DNA of 64,000 nt from Mesorhizobium sp. INR15 (GTDB taxonomy: Bacteria > Pseudomonadota > Alphaproteobacteria > Rhizobiales > Rhizobiaceae). Of the stretch, positions 26,930-34,852 are shown piece after piece. Each line of letters begins with the position of its first letter. Positions within the stretch are counted from its first letter, which is position 1. Position numbers and translations under genes: made by a program. Below the pieces are notes generated by a model, which saw only the letters and a program-made list of their open reading frames with translations, was not told the DNA's origin and did not search any database. The stretch spans positions 5,900,001-5,964,000 of the forward strand of contig NZ_CP045496.1 of assembly GCF_015500075.1 (NCBI RefSeq), in the 5' to 3' direction.

Positions 26930-26999
26930 GGCGCTCCCGGTTCTGGCCCGTTTTTGGCTTGCGAAGAAAATTAAAGCTGATTAGCGTGATCAAAGCAAG

Positions 27000-27009
27000 T
27001 GTGATCACA
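27000..27009. promoter_or_regulatory. Palindrome TGTGATCACA between GntR gene and livG (candidate operator)
   Basis: A perfect 10-base palindrome lies in the 128-base divergent region. The half GTGATCA is repeated 15 bases upstream (26986-26992). Two similar sites in a divergent region beside a GntR gene are a good operator candidate. It has the outer TGTGA/TCACA bases of a CRP half-site pair but without the usual 6-base spacer. Confidence 0.4.
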
Positions 27010-27057
27010 AATCAAAAATCAGAAGGCGGCAATGATCGCCTTCGGCCAGAGGGTGTG

Positions 27058-27858
27058 ATGAGCGAGGCAACCGAACGGCAGGGAGCGGGAAGCCGCGCGC
27101 CGGTTCTGACGGCGAGGAACGTCGTCAGGCGGTTCGGCGGTCTTGTCGCGGTCAACGATGTTTCGTTCGATGTGCGGTCCGGGGAAATCCTTGGCCTGAT
27201 CGGGCCGAACGGCGCCGGCAAGACGACGATGTTCGATCTTCTCGCCGGCAGCATCCTGCCAACCAGCGGTGAAATCCTGCTCAACGGCGCGTTGGTCTCC
27301 GGTGAAGCCGCGCATCGCCGCATCGGACGTGGCCTTGGCCGCACGTTCCAGATTCCTCGGCCGTTGCCGAACCTGACGCTGGTCGAAAACATCATGCTGG
27401 CCGCGCAAGGTCAGTCCGGCGAAAGGCTTCTCGCCAACTTCCTGACACCCGGACGGGTCGCCGCCGAAGAGAGGATCGGCAAGAAGAAGGCGCTGGAATT
27501 GCTCGAACTGGTGTCGCTCACCCGCCTCGCGCATGAGCCGGCACGCGTGCTCTCCGGCGGCCAGCGCAAATTGCTCGAACTTGCCCGCGTCATGATGGCC
27601 GATCCGGCGATCATCCTGCTCGATGAGCCCGCCGCCGGCGTCAACGCAACGCTGCTCGAGGTCATCATCGACCGCATCCGCGACATCAACGCGCGCGGCA
27701 TCACCTTCCTGCTGATCGAGCACAATATCGACATGGTGACGCGGCTCTGCCATCGCGTCCTGGTCATGGCGAGCGGGCAGCTGCTCAGCGAAGGCACGGC
27801 GGAAGAGGTCGCCCGTGATCCACGCGTCATCGAGGCCTATCTTGGCGGTGCCGCATGA
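27058..27858 (+). CDS. LivG-type ABC transporter ATP-binding protein
   Basis: This 266-residue ATPase starts at 27058 (MSEATERQGAGSRAP); the frame is open to 26959 without support. It has Walker A GPNGAGKTT near residue 48, signature LSGGQRKLLE, Walker B IILLDEP and the LivG-typical AAGVNATLLE and LIEHNIDMV. It overlaps livF by 4 bases and pairs with the binding protein in the opposite arm. Confidence 0.9.
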   Translation: MSEATERQGAGSRAPVLTARNVVRRFGGLVAVNDVSFDVRSGEILGLIGPNGAGKTTMFDLLAGSILPTSGEILLNGALVSGEAAHRRIGRGLGRTFQIPRPLPNLTLVENIMLAAQGQSGERLLANFLTPGRVAAEERIGKKKALELLELVSLTRLAHEPARVLSGGQRKLLELARVMMADPAIILLDEPAAGVNATLLEVIIDRIRDINARGITFLLIEHNIDMVTRLCHRVLVMASGQLLSEGTAEEVARDPRVIEAYLGGAA

Positions 27859-28601
27859 GCGAGACCGTCCTGGATGTTCGCGATCTCGAGGCCGGCTATG
27901 AGCCGGGCGTGCCGATCGTGCGCGGCGCCTCGATCGTCGTGAGGAAAGGTGAGATCGTCGTCGTGCTCGGGCCCAATGGCGCCGGCAAATCAAGTTTCAT
28001 CAAGGCCATAGCCGGCCTTGTGCCGATCACCGGCGGCACGGTGCTGCTGGATGGCAAGGACATCACCGCCGCTCCCGCTCACACCATGGTCCGGCTCGGC
28101 CTCGCTTTCGTCCCGCAAACAGAGAACATCTTCCCGCTGATGTCGGTCGAGGACAATCTCAGGGTTGCCTGCGGCATCCTCGAGCGGCGCGACATCCCCG
28201 GCCGTATCGAGGAAATGTATGCCGCATTCCCCGACCTTGTGCGTCAACGCAGAACCGCCGCAGGCAACCTTTCAGGCGGCCAGCGCCAGATGCTGGCCGT
28301 CGCGCGGGCGCTGATCGTCCATCCCAAGGTGCTGGTGCTCGACGAACCTTCCGCCGGCCTGTCGCCCAAATTCGTGTCGATGGTGTTCGAGATGCTGGCC
28401 GGCATCCGCAAGTCCGGCGTGACCATCCTTCTGGTCGAACAGAACGCCAAAGCCGCGCTTGCCATCGGCGACCGCGCCTATGTGCTGGTCGAAGGCAAGG
28501 ACCGGCACGAGGGCGTTGCTTCCGAGCTCTGGAACGACCCGGTCGTCGCCGAGCTCTATCTGGGTCAGCGCCCTCTGCATGGCAAAGGGAGCGCGGCATG
28601 A
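27855..28601 (+). CDS. LivF-type ABC transporter ATP-binding protein
   Basis: This 248-residue ATPase has Walker A GPNGAGKSS, the signature LSGGQRQMLA, Walker B VLVLDEP with SAGLSP, and the switch in LVEQNA. It forms the second nucleotide-binding subunit of the HAAT importer. It overlaps both livG and livH by 4 bases. Confidence 0.9.
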   Translation: MSETVLDVRDLEAGYEPGVPIVRGASIVVRKGEIVVVLGPNGAGKSSFIKAIAGLVPITGGTVLLDGKDITAAPAHTMVRLGLAFVPQTENIFPLMSVEDNLRVACGILERRDIPGRIEEMYAAFPDLVRQRRTAAGNLSGGQRQMLAVARALIVHPKVLVLDEPSAGLSPKFVSMVFEMLAGIRKSGVTILLVEQNAKAALAIGDRAYVLVEGKDRHEGVASELWNDPVVAELYLGQRPLHGKGSAA

Positions 28602-29506
28602 ACCTGCAATTTGTCGTCGACGGACTGCTGACCGGCTCGATGATCGGCCTCGGTGCGATCGGCGTGACGCTCACCTATTCGATCCTGCGCTTCTCCAATT
28701 TCGCCCATGGCGACTTCATGGCCTGGGGCACTTATGCAACGCTGGCCGTCGTCAGCGCCATCGGTGCGATGGTCGGCAAGGTCGCACCGATCGGTCCGCT
28801 CTCCTTCGGCTGGCCGCTGATCGTCGCGCTCATCGCCGGCATGGTGTTCACCGCCCTGCTGGCACTGCTGCTCGACAAGGTGCTGTTTTCGCGGCTGCGC
28901 TCACAAGGACAGGCAATCATCGTGGTGATGGCAAGCTTCGGCGCTTCGATGGCGCTCAGAAGCCTGCTCGAATTCAGCTTCAGCTCGCGGCCAACCTATT
29001 TCAGCCGGGCGATCCAGATCGCCATGCCGGTTGGCTTCGGCATCCGCATCACTCCCGACCAGATCGCGCTGCTCTGCCTAACCGCAATACTTGTGCTTGG
29101 CGTCCATCTGCTGATGACGCGCACGCAGACCGGGCGCTCCATGCAGGCCTTGAGCCAGAACGCGGCCCTCGCCCGCATCGTCGGCATCGACGTCGCCAGC
29201 GTGGTGCGCGTCACCTGGATCATCGGCGGCGCGCTGGCCTGCGTGGCCGGCGTGATGATCGGCATTCTGGTGCAGATCCGTCCGTTCATGGGTTTCGACA
29301 TGTTGTTGCCGATGTTCGCAGCCGCCATTCTCGGCGGCATCGGCAGCATTCCCGGCGCCGTGCTCGGCGGCCTGATCATCGGGCTGGCCGAGGCCGGCGC
29401 GGTGCAATTGATCGGCGCCGAGTGGCGCGCCGCCGTCTCCTTTATCATCCTGATGGCGGTGCTGTTCGTGCGGCCGATCGGCCTGTTTGGTGTGAGGGAA
29501 CGCTGA
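28598..29506 (+). CDS. LivH-type ABC transporter permease
   Basis: This 302-residue membrane protein has about eight hydrophobic segments and typical LivH motifs such as ITYSILRFSNFAHGDF (here TLTYSILRFSNFAHGD, residues about 23-38) and a cytoplasmic GRSMQALSQNAALARIVGID coupling loop. A late FAAAILGGIGSIPGAVLGG segment is also usual. It shares one base with the start of livM. Confidence 0.9.
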   Translation: MNLQFVVDGLLTGSMIGLGAIGVTLTYSILRFSNFAHGDFMAWGTYATLAVVSAIGAMVGKVAPIGPLSFGWPLIVALIAGMVFTALLALLLDKVLFSRLRSQGQAIIVVMASFGASMALRSLLEFSFSSRPTYFSRAIQIAMPVGFGIRITPDQIALLCLTAILVLGVHLLMTRTQTGRSMQALSQNAALARIVGIDVASVVRVTWIIGGALACVAGVMIGILVQIRPFMGFDMLLPMFAAAILGGIGSIPGAVLGGLIIGLAEAGAVQLIGAEWRAAVSFIILMAVLFVRPIGLFGVRER

Positions 29507-30474
29507 TGGACCTGCTCGGCTACGGCGCATTCTTCCTGACCACCGCGCTGATCTTCTCGCTTGTGACGCTGGGGCTCAACCTGCAGTGGGGGCTGACCGG
29601 GTTGTTCAATGTCGGGCTGGCCGGCTTCGTCGCCATCGGCGCCTACACATCGGCGCTGCTGACCACGCCGGATGACGCGGCCCGGCTGGGCGGCTTTGGC
29701 TTGCCGATCCTTGTCGGCTGGCTTGGCGCGATGATCGTCGGCGGCCTCGCGGCGGCGCTCACCGGCATGGCAACGCTGCGCCTCAGGTCGGACTATCTGG
29801 CGATCACCACGTTCGGTGTCGCTGTCGTCGTGCAACTGGTGGCGCTCAACGCGCAGAAACTGACCGGTGGCCCCTTCGGCATCGGCTTCATTCCTCGGCC
29901 CTTCGGCAGCCTTGCGGAGACGCCGCTGCTGTTCAACCTGTCCAATCTCGCGGTGGTCTCGGCGGTGACGCTGATCGTCTATCTCGCCCTCGAACACCTG
30001 TCGCGCAGCCCATGGGGACGGGTCTTGAAGGCGCTGCGCGAAGATGAGCGGGCAGCGATTTCACTCGGCAAAAGCGCCCGCTTCTACCGTGTCCAGGCCT
30101 TTGCCGTCGGCGGCGCCATCATGGCGCTTGCCGGCGCCCTGCAGGCGCATTTCACCGGCTTCATCGCGCCCGACAATTATCTGCCGATCCTGACCTTCCA
30201 GGTCTGGGTGATGCTGATCGTCGGCGGCTCCGGCAGCAATCTCGGCGCTGTTGTTGGCAGCGTTCTTGTCTGGGCGATCTGGGCGGGGTCAGGCACCATG
30301 ACCAGCATCCTGTTTCCGCCCGAGCAACAGGCGCGCGCGGCCTCGCTGCAGATCGTCGCCATCGGCGTCATGCTCTGTGTCATCCTGCTGCTGCGGCCGA
30401 ACGGCCTGTTCGGCGACAGGCCAAGACGGCCTTGGTTTGGCAAGCGGGCAGCCAAGAGCAAAGCCGCATCATGA
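29506..30474 (+). CDS. LivM-type ABC transporter permease
   Basis: This 322-residue permease starts with the ATG overlapping the livH stop (TGATG). The open frame upstream to 28459 is a shadow. It has about eight membrane segments, GLNLQWGLTGLFNVG near the start and the coupling loop SPWGRVLKALREDERAAISLG. It pairs with LivH to form the channel and overlaps the oxidase gene at ATGA. Confidence 0.9.
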   Translation: MDLLGYGAFFLTTALIFSLVTLGLNLQWGLTGLFNVGLAGFVAIGAYTSALLTTPDDAARLGGFGLPILVGWLGAMIVGGLAAALTGMATLRLRSDYLAITTFGVAVVVQLVALNAQKLTGGPFGIGFIPRPFGSLAETPLLFNLSNLAVVSAVTLIVYLALEHLSRSPWGRVLKALREDERAAISLGKSARFYRVQAFAVGGAIMALAGALQAHFTGFIAPDNYLPILTFQVWVMLIVGGSGSNLGAVVGSVLVWAIWAGSGTMTSILFPPEQQARAASLQIVAIGVMLCVILLLRPNGLFGDRPRRPWFGKRAAKSKAAS

Positions 30475-31775
30475 ATGCCATTGCCCGACAGCAGGGTGAT
30501 GGCCCGTCGCTGTGGCACGCCGTCAGCCGCACTCGCCGCGACCGGCCTGTGCTGCAAGGCGCAATCGATGTAGACCTAGCCATTGTCGGCGGCGGCTTTT
30601 CCGGCCTCTCGACCGCACTGCACGCCGTTGAAAAGGGACTGTCGGTCGTTGTCCTCGAGGCTGAGTTTATCGCCTGGGGCGCGACCGGCCGAAATGCCGG
30701 CTTCGTCGTGCCGAATTTCGCCAAGATGGACCCGGTTGATATCTTTGCCCATCTGGGGCCTGAGCGTGGCGACAAGCTGATCGATTTCGCCGCCGGCAGT
30801 GCCGATCTCGTCTTCGACCTGATCAGGCGGCATGGCATAAATTGCGACGCCTTGCAGAGCGGCTGGATCCAGCCGGCCCACTCCGCTGCCGCTTTCGAAA
30901 AGATCAAATCGCGGGCTGAGCAGTGGGCGGAGCGCGACCGGCCAGCCGTGACACTGGATCGCCAGGAAATCGAAGCGCTGACCGGCGCGCGCGGCTATGT
31001 TGGCGGCTGGATGGACGGCTCGGGCGGCGTGCTCAATCCGGTCGAGTACGCTAATGGCCTGGCCGAGGCAGCGGAGAGCGCGGGCGCCCGAATCTTCGAA
31101 CACACACCTGTCACGTCGATTGATCGCACAGCCCATGGCTGGGCGCTGAAAACAGCTGCAGGCTCGGTGCAGGCCGGCAAGGTGCTGATCGCCACCAATG
31201 CCTATGGCGGGCCGCTCTTTGAGGCGCTGCGGCGAACCTACTTTCCGCTGAAGGTCTTCCAGATTGCGACCGCGCCGTTGCCGCGCGAGATACGCAGCCG
31301 CCTTTTGCCCGGCGGACAAGGCGTCGGCGACACAAGGCGTAACCTCTTCACCTTCCGCTTCGATGCCGACAACAGGCTGATCAGCGGCGGCATGCATATT
31401 CTGGGCCCCGGCGCCGACACGCGGGTGCCGCAGGCGACCTGGCGGCGGTTGGCGAAACATCTCGATCTGCCCGACCTGCCGCCGCTTGCCTATGCCTGGT
31501 CGGGGATGGCGGCCGTCGAGCCGGATTTCCTGCCACGCCTTGTCGATCTTGGACCAAACATGATCGCCGGCTTTGCCTGCAACGGCCGTGGCATCGCCAT
31601 GACCACGGCGATGGGCAAGTTGTTGGCTGACTGGGCAAGCGGAGCCGATCCCCGCGATCTGCCGCTGCCCTTCGCGCCGCCAGCGCCGATCCCGTTTCAC
31701 GGCCTGATGCGGCACGCTCCCAACATGCTGCTCGGCTGGAGCATGTTGCGCGACCGGCTGGACGAGGCCAGATAG
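30471..31775 (+). CDS. FAD-dependent amine/amino-acid oxidoreductase (DadA/GlyOx-like)
   Basis: This 434-residue DAO-family flavoprotein starts at the ATG overlapping the livM stop. The FAD-binding GGGFSGLSTALHAVEKG is near residues 38-54, GATGRNAGFV follows and the C-terminal GFACNGRGIAMTT block closes the FAD site. Such enzymes oxidatively deaminate or N-demethylate imported amines or amino acids. Its position at the end of the importer arm supports a role on the imported molecule. It converges on the GntR gene 7 bases away. Confidence 0.87.
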   Translation: MNAIARQQGDGPSLWHAVSRTRRDRPVLQGAIDVDLAIVGGGFSGLSTALHAVEKGLSVVVLEAEFIAWGATGRNAGFVVPNFAKMDPVDIFAHLGPERGDKLIDFAAGSADLVFDLIRRHGINCDALQSGWIQPAHSAAAFEKIKSRAEQWAERDRPAVTLDRQEIEALTGARGYVGGWMDGSGGVLNPVEYANGLAEAAESAGARIFEHTPVTSIDRTAHGWALKTAAGSVQAGKVLIATNAYGGPLFEALRRTYFPLKVFQIATAPLPREIRSRLLPGGQGVGDTRRNLFTFRFDADNRLISGGMHILGPGADTRVPQATWRRLAKHLDLPDLPPLAYAWSGMAAVEPDFLPRLVDLGPNMIAGFACNGRGIAMTTAMGKLLADWASGADPRDLPLPFAPPAPIPFHGLMRHAPNMLLGWSMLRDRLDEAR

Positions 31776-31782
31776 ACGACAG

Positions 31783-32439
31783 TCAGTTGGGCGCGCCAAG
31801 GTTATCCGACAGAACCGCAGCCGCCACCGCGATGTCCTGTTCGACGTAAGCTCGCGCGGATGGACCGTTGCGCTGCTCCAAGGCGGCGACGATCCTGCGA
31901 TGCGCATCATTCGACCGCGGTATGTAGTGATCGGCCTGCATCAGGAGCTTGAGATAAGGGCCCACCCTGCCCCAGAGATCGCGGATCATGTTGAGCAGTA
32001 TCGGTGCGCCGGCATGCTGATAGATGGCGAAGTGGAATGCCTCGTTCAGGGTGAGATAGGCCCTGGCATCGCCGGCCTCGATGGCATGCTGCATGCCGGC
32101 GAGCATCGCCTGAATGTCAACCAAACCGCTCTCCGTCATCCGCGACGCCGCCAACTCGCTTGCCAGCCCCTCGACGGCGACGCGGATGCGCGTCAGTTCC
32201 GCGAAGGCGGGCGCGGACAGCAACGGCACGATGATCGAGCGGTTGTTCTGCATTTCGAGCAGCCGCTCGGCGACCAGCCTCTGCAGCGCCTCGCGGATCG
32301 GCGTCGTCGATATGCCGAACGTTTCGGCGAGCTTGCGGATGACCAGTGTCTGGCCCGGACTGAAGCCGCCGGAAATCAGCTCCTGCTTAAGCGCGCCATA
32401 GGCGCGGTCATTGAGAGTTTGATGTTCGAGCTTCAACAT
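31783..32439 (-). CDS. FCD-type GntR transcriptional regulator
   Basis: This 218-residue regulator starts MLKLEHQTLNDRAYGALKQEL; the winged helix includes FGISTTPIREALQRLVAERLLE (residues about 40-62) and is followed by an FCD domain. The longer frame to 32532 would overlap the aminotransferase and lacks similarity. It lies 31 bases after the phospholyase gene on the same strand and is probably co-transcribed with it, acting as regulator of the kinase/phospholyase operon. Confidence 0.87.
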   Translation of the reverse strand: MLKLEHQTLNDRAYGALKQELISGGFSPGQTLVIRKLAETFGISTTPIREALQRLVAERLLEMQNNRSIIVPLLSAPAFAELTRIRVAVEGLASELAASRMTESGLVDIQAMLAGMQHAIEAGDARAYLTLNEAFHFAIYQHAGAPILLNMIRDLWGRVGPYLKLLMQADHYIPRSNDAHRRIVAALEQRNGPSARAYVEQDIAVAAAVLSDNLGAPN

Positions 32440-32470
32440 GTGCTTCGCCTGCCCCAAGCGGTTGTCCGGT

Positions 32471-33787
32471 TCACCAGTTCGAAAGCGCGCGGTCCAGCGT
32501 CTCGGCCAGTTGCTCGGCATTGTCCCGGGCAAATGGCAGCGGCGGCCTGATCTTCAGAACATTGCCGCGCGGACCACAGGAGGAGATCAGAACGCCGTCC
32601 TCGCGCATGGCCTCGACGACGGCTGACGTCTTGGTGGCGGCCAACGCCTCGTCGCCGTCCACCGTCAATTCGACGCCGAAATAGAGGCCGTTTTGCCTGA
32701 CATCGCCGACCATGGAGTGACGGCCCTGGACAGCACCGAGCAATTCGCCGGTGTAGGCGCCGACCACGCGCGCGTTTTCGATCAGCCCCTCGCCCTCGAT
32801 CACATCGAGAACCGCGAGGCCCACAGCCGCCGCCACCGGATTGCCGCCGAACGTGTTGAAATAGCCGGTGTTCGAACCGAAAGACGCCACGAGTTCCGGC
32901 CGCACCATAACAGCGCCCATCGGATGTCCGTCGCCGATCGGCTTGCCCATCGTGATGATGTCCGGCTTGAGGCCATAATTGGCGAAGCCCCACATGCCCT
33001 GGCCAAGCCGGCCGAAGCCGGACTGAACCTCATCGGCAATGATGATGCCGCCAGCCTTTTTGACGAGGTCCGCCGCCTCGCGCATGACCGATGCGGCGGG
33101 AAAGAAGATGCCGTCGCTGGAGAAGGCCGAGTCGACAAGCAGCGCCGCCGGCCGGATATTTTCCGCACGCATGCTGTCGATGGCGGCGGCGACATTTTTT
33201 GCAAAATCGTGCGCGGCACTGCCGTGGTCGCGATATGTGTCCGGCGCTGCGACTGTGCGATGCTGTGCCGGCACTGCCTTCAGCCCTACGGCTGCCGGCG
33301 ACAGTTGCGCGGTGGCGATCGTTGCGCCGTGATAGGCGAATTCGGTGATGATCACCCCGGTTCCGCCGGTTGCATTCTGGGCGATGCGGATGGCCAGGTC
33401 ATTGGCCTCGCTTCCGGTGCAGGTGAACATGGCGTGGCCGAGATGGGCCGGACAGGTGCCGAGAAGCCTTTCCGCGTAGTCGAGGATGATCTCGCTCAGA
33501 TAGCGTGTGTGGGTGTTGAGCGTCGCGGCCTGTCCCGCCAGAGCCTCGACGACGCGTGGGTGGCAGTGCCCGACCGAGGCGACGTTGTTGTAGGCATCGA
33601 GAAATTTCCGGCCATTGGCGTCGTAGAGCCAGACACCGCTGCCACGCACCAGATGGATCGGGTTGCGGTAGAAGGCGCGATAGGTCGGCCCAAGCAGCCT
33701 GGCGCGGCGCTCGAGCAAGGCACGCTCGGATGCCGAGGCACTGGGGTCAGCGAAGGCGTTTGCAGGATACGGCGAGGACTGTGACAC
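32471..33787 (-). CDS. Class III aminotransferase-fold phospholyase (AGXT2L/PHYKPL-like)
   Basis: This 438-residue PLP enzyme has the PLP Lys at residue 282 in TMGKPIGDGHP, GSEAND at 125-130, YHG at 152-154 and Asp252 in DEVQ. Two stretches follow the human phospholyases ETNPPL and PHYKPL: LDAYNNVASVGHCHP near residue 64, and NTFGGNPVAAAVGLAVLDVI after the Lys, with a late GNVLKIRPPL. In that branch the enzymes eliminate phosphate and ammonia from phosphoethanolamine or 5-phosphohydroxylysine, rather than transaminate. The adjacent gene encodes a hydroxylysine-kinase-like protein, which strongly supports this role. Confidence 0.85.
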   Translation of the reverse strand: MSQSSPYPANAFADPSASASERALLERRARLLGPTYRAFYRNPIHLVRGSGVWLYDANGRKFLDAYNNVASVGHCHPRVVEALAGQAATLNTHTRYLSEIILDYAERLLGTCPAHLGHAMFTCTGSEANDLAIRIAQNATGGTGVIITEFAYHGATIATAQLSPAAVGLKAVPAQHRTVAAPDTYRDHGSAAHDFAKNVAAAIDSMRAENIRPAALLVDSAFSSDGIFFPAASVMREAADLVKKAGGIIIADEVQSGFGRLGQGMWGFANYGLKPDIITMGKPIGDGHPMGAVMVRPELVASFGSNTGYFNTFGGNPVAAAVGLAVLDVIEGEGLIENARVVGAYTGELLGAVQGRHSMVGDVRQNGLYFGVELTVDGDEALAATKTSAVVEAMREDGVLISSCGPRGNVLKIRPPLPFARDNAEQLAETLDRALSNW

Positions 33788-33793
33788 GGGCAG

Positions 33794-34852
33794 CTACTCC
33801 GAATTTGAATGGTCGAGAAAATATTGGCGGGCCTCAGCGGACGACAGTCCGTCCAGCCTTTCGAGCGACGCCCAGACTTCGGCACCGAGGCGCAGCACAT
33901 AGTCGCGTTTGGCGGGGAAGCGCTCCGCCTGCCAGGTGGCGATGTTGACGATCAGCGCGAGACGAGCGCGGATCAGATCGAGGAGGATGCCTATTTCTTC
34001 CGCCTCAAGCGGCTGTACCGATTGATAGCCGGCGACAAAGCGCGCGGCGGCCGCAAGCGGATGGCCCTCAGCCGGCCAGCGGTAGACGGCGCCGATGGCG
34101 AGGTCGCAGATCAGCGGCGAATGGATCATGTCGCCGAAATCGAGGACGCCACTGACCAGCTCCGGCTGCGAGGCATCCATCACCACATTGTAGGAGTTCA
34201 TGTCGTTGTGGACGATCTGGGCGCGCAGGCCGGGAATGACAGGCGCGGCATGCTGCTCGAACGCGTCAATCGCGCGCTCGACCATGGCCCGCCGCCGGGG
34301 GTCGGCGATGTGCACCATCATCGGGCGTGTCTTGGCGACCTTGCGGATGTCCCACAGCAGGTCGCTGCCCGCACCTGGATGGAAGAAGCCGCGCAGCGCC
34401 CGGGTCAAGCGGGCTTGAAATATGCCGAGATTGCGATCCTGCGCCTCGGATGCCGGCGCGCGCGAAAGCAGTTGGCCAGGGAGATAGGTCACCAGCCGGA
34501 TGATGCGAGGCGCCGATCCGTCGACCGGCACAGCGAACTGCGCCTCTCCCCGCAGGCTTTTGTGCAAAGCGGGAACCGGCAAGGTTGGATCGACCAGGGC
34601 GATGTGTTCGAGCGCCTTGTTCTGGAAGTCGGTGAAGCCGGCTTCTTCCGCCGGATGCGAGATCTTCAGGACAAACTCGCCGTCGCTCTCGGTGCGGACA
34701 TGGAAATTGTGGTCGCGTTCCCCGGGCAATGATTGGGCACTGCCGCCAAGGCCGTAATGCTGGCGCAGGATGGCGAGCGCATCGGCCGTCGACACATCAG
34801 GCGCATCCTCGGCCATCACCTCACCGAACGTGTCGTTCATAACATCGCTCAT
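33794..34852 (-). CDS. APH-family kinase, hydroxylysine kinase (HYKK)-like
   Basis: This 352-residue small-molecule kinase has Lys63 in VLKIS, the catalytic Brenner motif HNDMNSYN at residues 215-222 and DFGD at 238-241. RLVTYLPGQ and VSGVLDFGDM closely resemble vertebrate hydroxylysine kinase as I remember it. It would phosphorylate an amino alcohol to make the substrate of the phospholyase that follows 6 bases on. It overlaps the M20 deacylase by 4 bases. The alternative, homoserine-kinase type II-like activity, is less likely in this setting. Confidence 0.83.
   Translation of the reverse strand: MSDVMNDTFGEVMAEDAPDVSTADALAILRQHYGLGGSAQSLPGERDHNFHVRTESDGEFVLKISHPAEEAGFTDFQNKALEHIALVDPTLPVPALHKSLRGEAQFAVPVDGSAPRIIRLVTYLPGQLLSRAPASEAQDRNLGIFQARLTRALRGFFHPGAGSDLLWDIRKVAKTRPMMVHIADPRRRAMVERAIDAFEQHAAPVIPGLRAQIVHNDMNSYNVVMDASQPELVSGVLDFGDMIHSPLICDLAIGAVYRWPAEGHPLAAAARFVAGYQSVQPLEAEEIGILLDLIRARLALIVNIATWQAERFPAKRDYVLRLGAEVWASLERLDGLSSAEARQYFLDHSNSE

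Noticed and set aside
27000..27009. Reading TGTGATCACA as a CRP site
   Set aside because: The two halves have no 6-base spacer, so CRP binding is unlikely. A GntR operator is the simpler reading.
30576..31910. 444-codon open frame on the minus strand
   Set aside because: It mirrors the DadA-like oxidase gene and has no motif of its own.
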